From the NCBI GenBank assembly GCA_032871835.1, contig CM065298.1, forward strand, positions 11,165,096-11,229,095: a stretch of DNA of 64,000 nucleotides, read 5' to 3'. This DNA comes from Dipteronia dyeriana. Taxonomy: Eukaryota; Streptophyta; Magnoliopsida; Sapindales; Sapindaceae. The notes under the pieces were generated by a model. It ran no database searches, was not told the DNA's origin, and saw only the letters and a program-made list of their open reading frames with translations. Of this stretch, positions 33,965 to 46,600 are shown in pieces. Made by a program: the position numbers and the translations under genes. How positions within the stretch are numbered: the first letter of the stretch is position 1; each line of letters begins with the position of its first letter.

Positions 33965-36425
33965 GCTTAGTTTCCTTTCCTGATGTTTACCATATTCATA
34001 ACTGTGCCCCATCTAGTTTCAAAATTGGCCAGTCTTCCATCTGAAAGCAAAATTATTCAAAAATTTACCCCTGCCATTAGGATTTGACCGTGAAACACTT
34101 GGTCCAATATTGTAACTGTGCTACTTTAAAAAAAAAGCATTCTAAACTTAAAAAAATATAAATTAATTTTCACCAAAATCAAAACCAGAAATTAAAATAA
34201 CTGATTTTGAATCTAGTCACCATAATCCAAACAAGAAACATATTCAAAACCCTAAACTAAAACCATTTTTTTTTTCAAGTGATTTAATTCACTAGAAACT
34301 AAAAAATGAAAATTAATTGAAAAAAAAAACAATGGAAGCAGATCTTGGTGTTTAAGTTTAAATTAGGTTTCTTTTTTATTAATTTGTTTTAATGGTTTTT
34401 TTTATTACTATTGTTTTTAAAGGTTCATTATTATAAATATTAATTCCATTTTTCCTTTAAAAATTTAATTCTAATTATCTGAAATTGACGATTGATATTG
34501 GATTTGGAGTAGGGATGACAGTGGGACGGGTTCGGGGCGGGGTGACCTTTCAACACCCTACCCTATTTATTTTTTGAAAATCCATCCCCTCATAAACCCC
34601 CGCCTTAGATAGAGTGGGTTGGCGCTGGGCGAGGTACAACGGGGAGTGTTTTCCCCATCCCCACTTATTTACCCCATTTAAAATTTATTTATTTATTATT
34701 AAAATTACAAATATATAACCATTGAATATGATAAAATATATAAAGTAGTAAATAATTCGATGAAACTATTAAAAAAACATCTCGTAAACATAATTCTCAC
34801 AAGTAAATTCAATAATTCTCAAACATAAACATAAAGTATGAAGTCAAAATGTTAGAAATTCGTAACGCTAATAATCTAGTAGTTGCATCTATTTCTCTTG
34901 TTCTCTATTCGTAATATCAACTTCATCTGACATTCCTCAAGATGTTGATACCCACTCACATGGTTCCTACAACATTTCGAACAAAAAAAAAGTATTCAAT
35001 ATGATTTGAATATCAATAACTTAATTTGATTTAATATGTATGATTTATTTTACCTAATTAAAATCTGGTTCTTTGAAACATGTTGAACGCTCAGTTGTAG
35101 TAGAAGAACATGAAGTTAATCATAAGATAAAAAACTTACTGTATTTGAGGTTGAAGCTTGAATGGTGAACTTTGAGTTGTTTGAGGAAAAAAGACTTAGA
35201 GTTGCAGTTAGCGGCTAGAGTTTTTTTTAATAGTATTTTGTATTGTCACTTTATGTTAAATAACGGTAAAGATATGTAAAGTTAGGGTGAATGTATTTAT
35301 AAATATGTCCTTTTTTTAGACATATTTATTTTGGTTGAAACTACATAGTTTAACTCAATATTATTTTAAGCGGGACGTGGCGAGATAGAGTGGGGAGTAT
35401 AAAACTCATCCCCGCCCTATACCCATTGCATGTTAGACTATCTATCCTCATCACCGCCCCAACTCTACTAAATTAAAACTCATCCCCACCCTAAAAGTGT
35501 GGATCTTCGCGGGTAATTTTGCCATTCCTAATCTGGAAATGAACTAATAGTGATGAGTTTTTATTTTTTAATTCTGATTTTTCTTTTTTAAAAAATAATT
35601 TTAATTATTTGAAATTGATGGTAGATATTGAATTTGGAGATGAACTAAAGGTTATGAGTTTTTATTTTTTCTTTTTGAATTTTCTTTTAAAAAAATCAAT
35701 GTTATTAATAGGGGAAAAAACGTACTTTCTCAATTACTTCTAAAAAAATCAACGTTATTATTACTTTAGAACCGTGAAAGTAATGGAAAAAGTATGTTTT
35801 TACCACCTAATAATAACGTTGATTTTTTTAAAACAAAAAACAAAATTTAAAAAATAAAAACTCATCACCATTCGTTCATCTCCGGATTCAATCCCTACCG
35901 TCTGTCTCAGATAATTAGAATTATTATTTTTTAAAATGGAAAATCATAATTAATAATAATAGTAATAATAATAATAAACATTAAAAAACAATATAATAAA
36001 AAAACCATTAAAAATAAAAACAATAATAATAAAACCTAATTTAAACTTAGACACCAAAATCTACTTCCATTGTTTTTTTAATTGATTTTCATTTTCAGTT
36101 TATGGTGAATGAAATCATTTTAAAAAAATTTGGTTTCAGTTTAGGCTTTTGAATTTGTTTCTTGTTTGAATTACGATGAGTAGATTTAAATCAATGGTTT
36201 CAATTTCTGGTTTTTATTTTGGTGAAAACTATTTTTTTTTAATTCTGGATTTTTTTTTTGGAAGTAGCATAGTTACAATATCGCTCTTCGCGTTTCACGG
36301 TCAAATCATAATGACGGGGTAAAATTTTAAATAATTTGGTTTTTAGGGGGAAATTGACCTTTTTTAAAACTAAAGAGGGTAAAGTTAAAAATATGGAAAA
36401 CCTTAGGGGGAAACTAATAATATTC
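33965..36425. mobile_element. Long inverted-repeat element (Mutator-like), host of a nested hAT
   Basis: Arms of roughly 450-500 bp: 33965-34480 pairs with the complement of ~35930-36420. Aligned words include aggatttgaccgtgaaacac versus the complement of gtttcacggtcaaatcataa, and tattgtaactgtgctact versus its complement agtagcatagttacaata. Arm sequence includes a long poly-A/T-rich portion. No transposase remains; a hAT-like element sits in the middle. Element ends were not pinned to a target duplication. Confidence 0.65.
34510..35530. mobile_element. Non-autonomous hAT element, about 1.02 kb, nested
   Basis: Ends tagggatgacagtgggacgg and (complement) taggaatggcaaaattaccc. Subterminal words such as catccccgccc and ggggcggggt recur in inverted order. 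Flanking 8-mers atttggag (34502-34509) and atctggaa (35531-35538) agree at 6 of 8. The flanks rejoin into a phrase matched at ~35625-35645 (gatattgaatttggagatga), consistent with insertion into a pre-existing repeat. No transposase frame. Confidence 0.7.
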
Positions 36426-36427
36426 AT

Positions 36428-36625
36428 TTTTTGGAAGTAGCACAGTTACAATATTACCCTTGGTGTTTAACTGTCAAACTACTATTTAACAGAAATATTA
36501 ACGTCATAGGGTAAATATTTAAATAACTTAGTTTTTAAGGGTAATACTTACCATTTTTAAAACTAGAGGAAGCAGAGTTATGAATATCGTAAACTTTAGA
36601 GGTAAAAACAATAATATGATTAATT
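36428..36625 (+). repeat. Direct duplication of the outer part of the inverted-repeat arm
   Basis: ttggaagtagcacagttaca + atatta at 36432 repeats ttggaagtagcatagttaca + atatcg at 36258, and the copies stay alignable through 'gggtaaa', 'aataacttagtttttaa' and 'ttttaaaactaga'. The right end of the element is therefore present twice in tandem. Confidence 0.65.
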
Positions 36626-36639
36626 CCATATAAATTCGT

Positions 36640-38500
36640 TTTTTTCTTCTTCTAGAGTTCTAGGAGTAGCACTTTTTAGCTTACGGCAAGTATGGTTACC
36701 CTGTACCATTTGATTTGTTTTATATTTATTGCATTTTATAAGATTAAAGTCTTCATAAAAATGACTGATAATAGTTTACAAAACATACTTTGAGAGTACG
36801 GCAATTTTTGTTTTAAAAAAGGTTTCTAATGGAGGGTTCTTTTAGGCTTTTAGCATAGCATAAGGACGTCTTAAGGAGGATTTGAAAGTTCAAAAGTAGA
36901 AAAAAAAATAAATCAAATCACATTTAAAAAAACGATAATTTGAATGAAACACTTGTCTTTATTAAAAATGTGATTTTTTTTTTTGATATCTTGATCATGT
37001 GATATCTTTTATTGTCATATGTAATTACAGCTTGACGATCTGAGCTTCAAAGGGTAAAAAATGCCCCTAAAATATAAGTCTAAATAGCAATAATAATTAA
37101 CAACAAAGAGGATTTGTACGTGTTATTTTTTTATAAAGTTATTTATGTATAATTATATCTAAATCTAGGAAAAAAGGATTTTTGTTAATATTAAAAAATA
37201 CTCTAGAAAGAGTGGGGATATTTTTAATTTATTTATTGGAGAAGCTATTATAAATAACATATCATGTAAAACATAGCTACAAAAATGTTTGAAACTCAAT
37301 GATGAAAGCTAATGATGAAGCTTAACCAACACCACCTACAAGGCTACAACCTAAATATTCTATACACTTGGCACACACCTACCGCCAGAAAGAGTTTTTT
37401 ATTTTATTTTATTTTTTTAAGACAAAAAATTGTGTTTTATATTATAAAATTCATTTGTAATCTTAAAATAAGATTATGGTACAATTGAACCATTTAATCA
37501 TCGCTTCACGTCTCCACAACCAATGAACCAACCAAGACTATTTTAAATTTAATCGATCAAAAAATATAACAATTGTTTTAAAAATTTTCACATAAATATA
37601 TAATTAAAATTATACATTCTAATCGTCCGTCTTGATGCAAAAACTTTTATTTATTTTTAATAATTTCCAACAAAAATATTTTTTTTATATTTTAATGGCA
37701 GATAAAAATTCGTATATAGAAAGAAATGTTATTTATTTCATCCGGAATTCATTAAATACAACAAATACAAAAAATTGCATTAGGAAGTAACCAAGGAATA
37801 AGATAAATATGATAATGTGTTGAGAGCATAAAGATCAATTATCCAAATCAGTATCAATGTAAAGATAAAATTGCACATGCATACCTTTCATTTACACAAA
37901 TTTTAAAATGTTGTTATTAGTATTGATAATTGATGTTAGCGTATCATATTTGTATCAACTCATAGTCTCAAACATAGTTTGTTAATCTTTTATTCAATTT
38001 GAACATGACCTGTTGAATTAACCGGGTTATATAATAAGATCCCGTTTAACTCATTAATTTATAGGTTATATCAATTGTATGATAAAATATATCCCGATGA
38101 ATTCATTTACCTATTTAAAGCTTTAAAGATTTTTTTTAAAATAATTATATAATTCAATCAAACACTCATTTATTTTAATGAAAATTTTAAAAGGTAAAAT
38201 AGTTATTTATATCTATATAAATTTATAAATTACATATTATATTTAACATTAATCTTATTGAAAGCATTAAAGGATTAGGAAGGATTCAATCCAATTATGA
38301 CTCATCGGGTTTAACTAGTTGATTTATCAGTGACCCAAACTCAATAATATATAACCTAAACCGTCTAGTTTCGTGTCGTACTAGAAAAATATATAGATGT
38401 GGACTATGGTACACAAAAAAAAATATTGGTATGATACCGATCAATTTTATACCACGTCCAAATGTACACCTCAAACCTTCTAATTTCAAGATTGCCACCT
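36640..38500. other. AT-rich upstream region of the CASP-like gene
   Basis: No coding resemblance. A TATA-like tatataag at about 38522, some 160 bp before the CASP-like start, is a possible core promoter. A ccgggttatat / taactcattaatttatagg stretch near 38030 resembles a decayed small hAT element but has no definable ends. Confidence 0.35.
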
Positions 38501-38685
38501 CAAATCCTAATAATATATTAATATATAAGATGATGTGCTTGTGACACATAAGAGAGAGTCAGAGAGAGTCAGAGAGCGGTGTGCTTTTGTATCACTAAAA
38601 ACATTTTTAGTAATTCCTTAACAAAACAAACACTCTTCTTCATAACAGATATTTGTTTTATGTAACTTAGTTGTTGTTGACGATC

Positions 38686-40957
38686 ATGAACGGCCAGAGA
38701 GCATCGGAGGCTTATAAGGTGGCGGTGGACCATCATCACAATAGTGGGGTTGACCCAGCAGCAGTCAATGGAGGAGGAACAACAACCCACGTGGCTACGG
38801 CTGCGGCGGTCAGGAGAGGTTTCAGCCGGAGAGCTGAGGTGGCGCTGCTGGTCCTGAGGGCGCTAAGCTTGGTGGGTGCTGTGATGGCCTTTTCTTTCAT
38901 GCTCACTGCTAAACAGAGTGGTGTCGTCTCCGTTTATGGATTACAGCTCCCTGTTTCTTCACAGTGGTCTCACTCTTCTGCTTTTCTGTAAGTTTTTTCT
39001 TTTCTTTTCTTTTCTGGGTTTGTTGTGGTTTTTGTTTTTGTTTGTGGGTTTGGTTTTGATTCCTTGTTTGGTTTGTGAGAAACTGAAGGAAAATGAGAGA
39101 GTAAAGGGGCTTCATTTAAACCCACTTTACTTTGTTTTTGTTGTTATTTGGTTTTGATTTAGTAAATGAAGTGAAATGAAGCATACTGATTTTAAGATTT
39201 TTAGTTTCTATTTTCCATTTCTGCAATTTCTCATTAAATGAAAGCATGGTCTCTGTTTGGTTGCATAGAAAATCGAGGAACAGACAAGAAAAATTGAAAC
39301 TTTGTTTCATGTTTCTTGTTTCTTATTTCTTATCTTGTCCTTGGGAGATTTCAAGACTTTTTAATCACAAGCTTGTGATTTGTGATGTTTTTGTCAAACA
39401 ACTTCAATCAAACAGAACAACAATTTAGTATTTTATTGACAAAAACAAAAACTCAAAACTTGTATTTGAGGAGATTGATCTTGGGTTTGGTGCTTCTTGA
39501 GAAAAACAAACTTTTTGTACTCCCTACATTTATGCTGTTTTTTGTCATCTGAATAATGAACAGAATCAGACCCGTGAATGATTTTGAATTCATTCTTTTG
39601 GGGTGTGTTAATTGACCTTTTTGGGTCCTGGAAAAATGCAAGTTTTCTTAATTTCTTTTGGTTTTCTGGTTGATTGCAGCCCTGGAAATTTTCTGATTAT
39701 TGTCTGTTAAATTTTCTAACTGAATAAGAGTTTTTTTAGGTGAAATATATAGTTCAACACAATCCAAAAACTAGTTTATAATCTAACAACAATGAAATGT
39801 GAAGATGTTTTGACTGTTTATGTACTGTGATTCGTTGATATCGGTTTGTTTGATCCCATTGGACATGATTTGTTGGACGATTGTGATTCTTGTACCAAAG
39901 AAGTATTCAATACGATTGTACACTTTTGTTAGATAACGTGTTGGGGAATTATTACGAAACCTTGAAAGTGTGATTCGAATGAGTAAGTTGTTGAAAGTTA
40001 TGGTTCGGTGTGGAACAGGTATCTTGCTGTAATGTCGGCGATTGCTGCAGCTTACTCCTTGCTACAGTTTCTTATTACTGGATCAAGGTTGCTGAAGAAT
40101 GCCCCGGTAATTCCCTCAAGAAGACAAGCTTGGCTTATTCTTGCCGCCGATCAGGTGATATGACAAAACGTTTCTTATGATTGTTTATACTTGGCTTCTA
40201 TAACTTCGTATGCTTGGTAAAATTTTTACCATTATGATCCAATCATTGTAAGGACTTGTGTTGTTTTAGTGTACTGAGTCCCTCAAAATCTGCTCCTTAC
40301 TAATGTAGACATGTGAAACCAAAACCGCGATGCAGAAAATATTTGGTACAGTTGGTCTCTAGTTGGTACAACCATTATTTTCGAGCTTCTTAACTAGCAA
40401 AATATGTGTTGTGTTAGTGAGGCCCCCAAAATCGGCACCTTTCTATTGATTTTTTTTTTGGCTTAAAAAGCCTGAAACCAAAACCGCAAGGCAGAAAATA
40501 TCCGGTCCAGTCGGTCCCTGGCTGTTTAAACCATTATTTCCGTGCTTCTCAACAATAAAAATTTTGTGTCGTGTTAGTTATGCCCCCAAAATCTGCTCCT
40601 GAAACCAAAACCTTGATGCAGGCAATATTCGGTTCAGTTGATCCGTTGTAGTTCCATTATTTTCGAGCTTATGGACAAGCAAATTTTTGTTTGACTCCTT
40701 CCAAACCGATTCAATTTGACTGATATTTCAATTTGCAGATTTTTGCATATGCAATGGTGAGTGCCGGGTCAGCTGCATCCGGGATTACGAACCTGAATCG
40801 CACAGGAATCAAACACACTCCTCTACCGAGTTTCTGCAAGGCTTTACCTAGCTTCTGTGACCATATCGCGGTCTCAATAGCCTTCACTTTCTTCAGTTTC
40901 GTGTCGTTTGCTGCCTCCTCTCTTCAGATTGTAACTTGGCTGTCCTCCAAGTCCTGA
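38686..40957 (+). CDS. CASP-like membrane protein, 218 aa (CASPL3A-like)
   Basis: Exons 38686-38987, 40019-40154 and 40739-40957 join in frame (CTTTTCT|gtaagt to gaacag|GTAT; GATCAG|gtgata to ttgcag|ATTT). The start is the ATG at 38686. The protein has a ~45-residue cytosolic N-terminus, then four predicted helices: [60 protein letters not shown] and [20 protein letters not shown]. The Arg in helix 1 (LRALSL) and the Asp in helix 3 (AADQ) are the family-defining pair. The segment before helix 4 ([20 protein letters not shown]) is what I recall of subgroup 3A, so that assignment is moderate. Casparian strip proteins scaffold plasma-membrane domains for lignin deposition; CASP-like members have varied or unknown roles. 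Length is normal and the gene looks intact. Confidence 0.9.
40262..40690 (+). repeat. Tandem repeat in CASP-like intron 2, about 125-155-bp unit, 3 copies
   Basis: Each unit has gaaaccaaaacc, gatgcag or aggcagaaaatat, a 'ggttcagttg'-like word, 'ccattattttcgagctt' and then 'cccccaaaatctgctcc' or variants. The units begin near 40315, 40470 and 40600 and are clearly diverged from each other. Confidence 0.75.
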
Positions 40958-41600
40958 ATTTTCCTACCATTCCACTCACGTACTTAGTTATATATATATT
41001 GCAAGGAGCCTCATATGTTATGACTTTTGAAAGTATATGTGAATCCTTTAGCTAGTCAATTCCAATTTTGTTGTTTTCAATATAATTATGTGAATTTCTA
41101 GCCTATGTAAAGAGCAGGATGGTTTCTATATTTTATGATCAACATGATTAGTATGCAGACAGTGGGACTCAAATACGTTTTATATGTTTTGGGATTCTTC
41201 TCTTCGTTTTCATGGTTTGGGACTTGGTTTTTGCACCAATATGAAGGATAAAGTTGAATTTTTTGTGGATTTCTAGTGTTTTTTTTTGGATTTAGTAATG
41301 CTATTTATAATCCGATAAATATATTTTTGCAATTCATTCTAAATTTTATTTGTTAATGGCAATTTTAACTTCAATCAAAATTACTAAAAAAGACAATAAA
41401 AGTTCTAAATGTGTTACAAACTAATTTCAAATTTTAATTTTCTTCCTTTTTAACTCACACAAGCCCTCAAGTATCTTCATTTTTTTTCAAATATTTTAAA
41501 TTTTATTTTTCTCGACACCCATAGTACAAACTCTACAAAACAGTGACGAGTGAAATCAACTTTGTGTTTATTTAAATTTTCGCTCTAAAATCTAGGTATA
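40958..41600. other. CASP-like 3' flank, AT-rich
   Basis: Probable 3'UTR to about 41200, followed by T-rich DNA. No gene seen. Confidence 0.4.
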
Positions 41601-41604
41601 CCAA

Positions 41605-41830
41605 GAGGTGTTAATCAGGCCGGACCGGGCCAGTCCGGTCTAAAATTGTTTGGCCTGATCACTGTTTGGACCGGGCTGGGCTATGGTCTGAATACTATTC
41701 AGATCAGATTGGCCCGGGCCTATAAGAAAAATGAATTTGATTAGTATGATTATCGGACATGATTTCTTTTGAATGGGTTTCATTTGGACCGGGCTTAATC
41801 GGACCGCACTGGACTTTAACTGAATGTATG
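41605..41830. mobile_element. Truncated hAT-like GC-rich fragment
   Basis: aggtgttaatcaggccggac followed by gggccagtccgg and later ttggaccgggcttaatcgga is the wording of subterminal hAT repeats in this window. Only the left end is recognisable and no target duplication was found. Confidence 0.45.
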
Positions 41831-42990
41831 CAATTTTTTTTTTTTAAAAAAAAAACCATCTGCAATTCTCCATTGGCTTTTTATTTATCAACTGTTGTTG
41901 ATTATTGAGAATACTAATAGTGATGTTTTTATAATTATTTATATATTAAAAAAAACTAATTAACTTTTAGCGGTGATGCAACTGGAATGATTATATGTAT
42001 ATAAAGATATTCTACCGCCAGTTCATATATAAAATGAACAACTCTAGTTAATATATAAACTAATTTATTGAAATAACAATTTAAGATTTTTTTTTTTTAA
42101 TTTACACTTACGGTACAAAGCATACTTGAATATATCTAACAATTTTTATAGAATGTATTTCCAACATTTGATCCGTGTGTTTGAGGTCAGTAGTTAACTG
42201 CATTTGTTTGAACAATTATGGTAGTAAGATGAAATATATATAGAGTTTTTTTTTCTGGTAGACACACATCTATGAGTATATTTAGGGAATAAAGTGATAT
42301 ATTTTAAAAAATATCAGGGAATAAAGTTGCTAAAATATGACAAAGTGTTAATTAAGGACATTTAAAAATGTTTACACACAAAAAACCAGTGACTTTAGTG
42401 AAATTTTCCTCAATTTAAATGTTATAATTTAAGTAATTTGAAACTAACCACGATTCAATGTGGTTTGATGGTAGGAGTACTCATTCACAATGTATCACGT
42501 TCAAATTGTTGGTTTCTAGCCGAAACGCAGCCACACATGTTGTATATATATAACAAAAATTGAAACTAATTATAATATACATTATAACGAGTGAAATGAA
42601 AATAAAAAAGCAATGAGAGTGCGAAAATTTAGCATTGGTTGAATCCACAATTTTATTTTTCATTGAAGTAGGTAGAAACGAGAGTCAAGCAGATATGCTC
42701 TGATGGAAGAAACGAGGGGATCATAGTAATGCTCTGATGAAAGATATGAGGGGATCATAGTGGAAACATCTTAACGGCATCGTTTTGTAAAAATTAAAAT
42801 GGATTTTGTTGTTAACTAGTTATTGAATCCCCGATATCTACCCACATTACATAGATATATATATATAAAACTTCAACATATATTTAAAAAATATATACGG
42901 CGGCATTCGAACTCATGTTTATAACATCATGAAGACTACTACTCTACTAGTGATCATCTCTCGTTGAGTCCCCAATTGATTTCCAGCTCT
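41831..42990. other. AT-rich intergenic DNA
   Basis: Includes a small direct repeat, tatgctctgatggaagaaac versus atgctctgatgaaagatatg, each followed by gaggggatcatag (~42693-42760). A complement B-box-like gcattcgaactcatg at ~42904 might be SINE debris. No gene. Confidence 0.4.
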
Positions 42991-42996
42991 ATCTCT

Positions 42997-43536
42997 GATG
43001 TAGGATAAAGATGAAGGAATCACGGTCCCATGTTGAACAATTTATTTATTTTGTTAATTTGGATCTTTTCTTGTTTAGTAAATTTATTTATTTTAGTTTG
43101 ATTATGAATTAAATTTAGGTTTTGGAAATAAATCAAACTTACCTTTTGGGTAAGATTTGATCTTTGTTTTTCAGTCAAGTTAGGAGTCATGAATCTTAGA
43201 AGATTCTGATTAGTTTTGATATTTTCTTGTTTTAGTTTTTTTTTTTAAGGAATGTCGTATTCGAGTCGTATTAGGATTATCTTATTATAAATAGTTTTAT
43301 TATTTCAATTATTGTAACTTTTAAAACCTTTGATTGATTTTAATAAAATCGTTCTTTTGGAACATTTATCTGTCGTGGATTCGACATGCTCTTTGAGGAT
43401 TCGAGAGCACTATTTTCTAACGATGATTAGGGAATGATGCCCCCTGTATGGCGGTCCATGCTTGGGTAACTACCGGTTCGACAAAGTAATCATTCTTATT
43501 TTCGCCATACCCCGCTGCGTCAATTGGTATCAGAGC
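42997..43536 (+). mobile_element. Probable 5' LTR with primer-binding site
   Basis: A U3/R-like region has a TATA-like ttataaatagt at ~43285 and an aataaaa signal at ~43342. It ends ...gcgtca at 43522, two bases before tggtatcagagc (43525-43536), which is complementary to the 3' end of initiator tRNA-Met. The left boundary (tgatgtagg at 42997) is a guess. No matching copy is visible after the copia region, so this LTR may come from a different element than the downstream coding remnants. Confidence 0.5.
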
Positions 43537-43689
43537 GACCGAGTCTACCTCTATGCTAGACTCAGTGTCCACGGACCACAACCAACTACCTTCCTAAACA
43601 CCATATATTCACCCTCCATATCCCCCCATAAAAAAGAAAAAGAAAAAAAGAAAAAAAGAATGAGAGTGTTTGTGTGATAATTCCGAGAA

Positions 43690-46600
43690 TTAACAATTCA
43701 TTTCCTTTGAAGAATTGTATGACAAATTACTAGATCATGAAGCTTATCTTCGCCGTGAAGAATTGAAAAAAAAATGGCCCAACAATCACTGCTCAATTCA
43801 ATCGACGAGGCCGTGGACAACAAGGGAACTCCTCAACCAATGTCGGACAACACTAGGAGTTCAGCCACAACAACCCTCACGGTCAACATCACAGTTCTGT
43901 GACTTCCCCAGGCAGCAATCGTGGCTTCAACCTAAATCAAAACAGCACATACTGCCACAACAATTCATCCAATACATCTCATCAGAATTAGTGGCGTCCA
44001 CAAACATCTCACACCAATCCTCGACCAGTATGCCAACTTTGTGACAAAATTGGACACACAGCCCGCACTTGTCGTTCCCGTCCACCTCTGACAGCTTAAC
44101 CTTGGCCTCAGGCTAACCATATGACATCTGATACATCTGGCTCCAGTAATAATAACAATTGGATACTTGACTCGAGTGCTTCCCATCACATGACATCGGA
44201 TTTTCAGAACCTATCACTACATTCAGAATATGGTGATCCAGAGGATATCACACTTTGGGACGGTAAAACAATTCCTGTCACTCGCATTTGGCTCTACATT
44301 ATTGGATAATTCTGATCACTCATTTCAATTGAAACATGTTCTATGTTCCCCCAAAAATTTCTCATAACCTGGTATCTGTGTCTCAATTCTGTTCTCACAA
44401 TAACACATTGATTGAATTTTTTTCTGACTGTTTTCTTGTGAAGGATCTGACTACGGGGGCATCATTGGTCCGTGGCTAGAATAAAGGAAATCTTTAAGTT
44501 TGGCCAACATCTAGTCAATCGCGTCAACCTACATCAAGTGTCCGCCTCAATTCCGCATCAGTCCATTCGATTGTCTCTCATCTAGAGTGGCATTATCGTC
44601 TAAGGCATACTTCTGCACAAGTCCTCCAAAAGCTCATCCAGTCTTACAATTTTCCAATCACCAAGTCAAGGTCTCAGTTCTCTTCTTGTTCTGCTTGTTT
44701 ATGTAATAAAAGTCATAAGTTACCATTTAGTAAATCTACCTTGACCAGTAATAAACCATTAGAGATTTTATTTATTGATGTTTGGGGTCCGGCTCATATA
44801 TCTTCATTTGACAACTTTCGTTATTATGTTATCTTTGTGGATTATTTCTCTAAATACACTTGGAAATATCCACTCAAAAATAAATATGAGGTTCCACATG
44901 TCTTTAGCCGATTTAAAGCACTAGTTGAGAATTTTTTTAACTCAAAAATAAAAACTGTGTATTCAAATGGTAGTGGGGAAGCTCAGTCTCTAAGCATTAA
45001 CCTGAGCAATATGGGAATTCAACACCTAAAATCTATACCTCACACACCTGAGCATGTAGGCGCAGCTGAACGTAAACATTGACATGTGGTCGAAACGACA
45101 CTAACCCTACTTCACCATGAGTCCATGCCTGTCAAATACTGATCTCTAGCTTTTCAAACTGCAGTCTACTTGATAAATCGCATGCCAACCCAGGTTCTTC
45201 ACAACCGAAATCCATACCGTCTCCTCTTTGACAAGGAACCGAATTATCAAAAATTACGTGTATTCGGTTGCCTTTGTTACCCTTGGTTACGACCATATAT
45301 GTCTTACAAGCTCCAACCTCACTCAAAACCATGTGTCTTTATCTGATACTCCACCAAACACAATGCGTTCTTGTGTCTAGATCGTCTCACCAATAGAGTT
45401 TGTCTCTCGCCATGTCGTATTTGTTGAAACAGAATTTTCGTTCACCTCAGAAGTCAGCTGAATGTCTACATATACTCCTCCCAGTGTCGGTGCTTGGTTT
45501 CAGTCTCTCCCCTCCGCTGTCAGGTCTGAACAGGAAACTCAAACACACATTGATCTAGAATCCCTTCACCTGCATGATACCACCCCATATGACACCATAT
45601 ATGTACCCGTGTCCTCACCAGCTCGAACCCTTCCACCACACACGACACCACCCAACCTGGTTACACATACTACACCTCTTCTAAATCAGTCGCCCCACAC
45701 CGACTCCCCAAATGGCACACACACAGTGCCACCCACCTCTTCCTCACCCATCTCTGATTCGGTTGGGCCCAAACCAAACCAGAACCCCCCTCTCTCAATA
45801 GAGTGATTCAAACCAGATCCAAGAGCCATATTTTCAAACCAAAAGCAATATTTGACCTTAATGACACAACTCACAATTTACCACACACTGAACCAACTAC
45901 ATTGGCATAGGCCCAGAAGCACTTGGAATGGCGACAAGCCATGAGTGCAGAGTATGATGCTCTTGTGAAAAATGGCACGTGGGATTTGGTTGTCTCATTC
46001 GTCTCAAAATGTAATGGGTTGTAAATGGATCTTCTGAATTAAACGCCACCTTGATGGTTCGGTGGCTCAGTATAAAGCCCGACTAACGGCAAAAGGCTTT
46101 TATCAACGCCCCGTCGTCGACTTTAACGAAACTTTCAACTCTCTAATGAAACCTATCACGGTTTGACTTATTTTAACAATTGCTATCACTAACGGTTGAC
46201 CTTTACGTCAACTAGATGTCAATAATGCTTTTTTGCAGGGAACACTTACTGATGATGTCTACATGGTACAACCACCTGATTTCACTCATTCCGTAAAACC
46301 GTAACGTGTAAACAACGAAAGGCAATTTATGGTCTTCGTCAAGCTCCACGCGCTAGGTACACAAAACTCCGTACTTTTCTACTTGCTGCTGGGTTCACCA
46401 ACTCCAAATGTGATGCCTCCCCCTCATTCGCCACCGCCTAGGCTACAAATTGCATCTCATCGTCTATGTTGACGACATCATTATCACTGGTTCCTCCGAC
46501 TCCCAGATCCGTGCCTTCATCGCTAACTTGGCTCATCGTTTCTCCCTGAAGGATCTTGGCCTACTATCCTTCTTTCTTGGTGTTAAAGCACACTGCTCTC

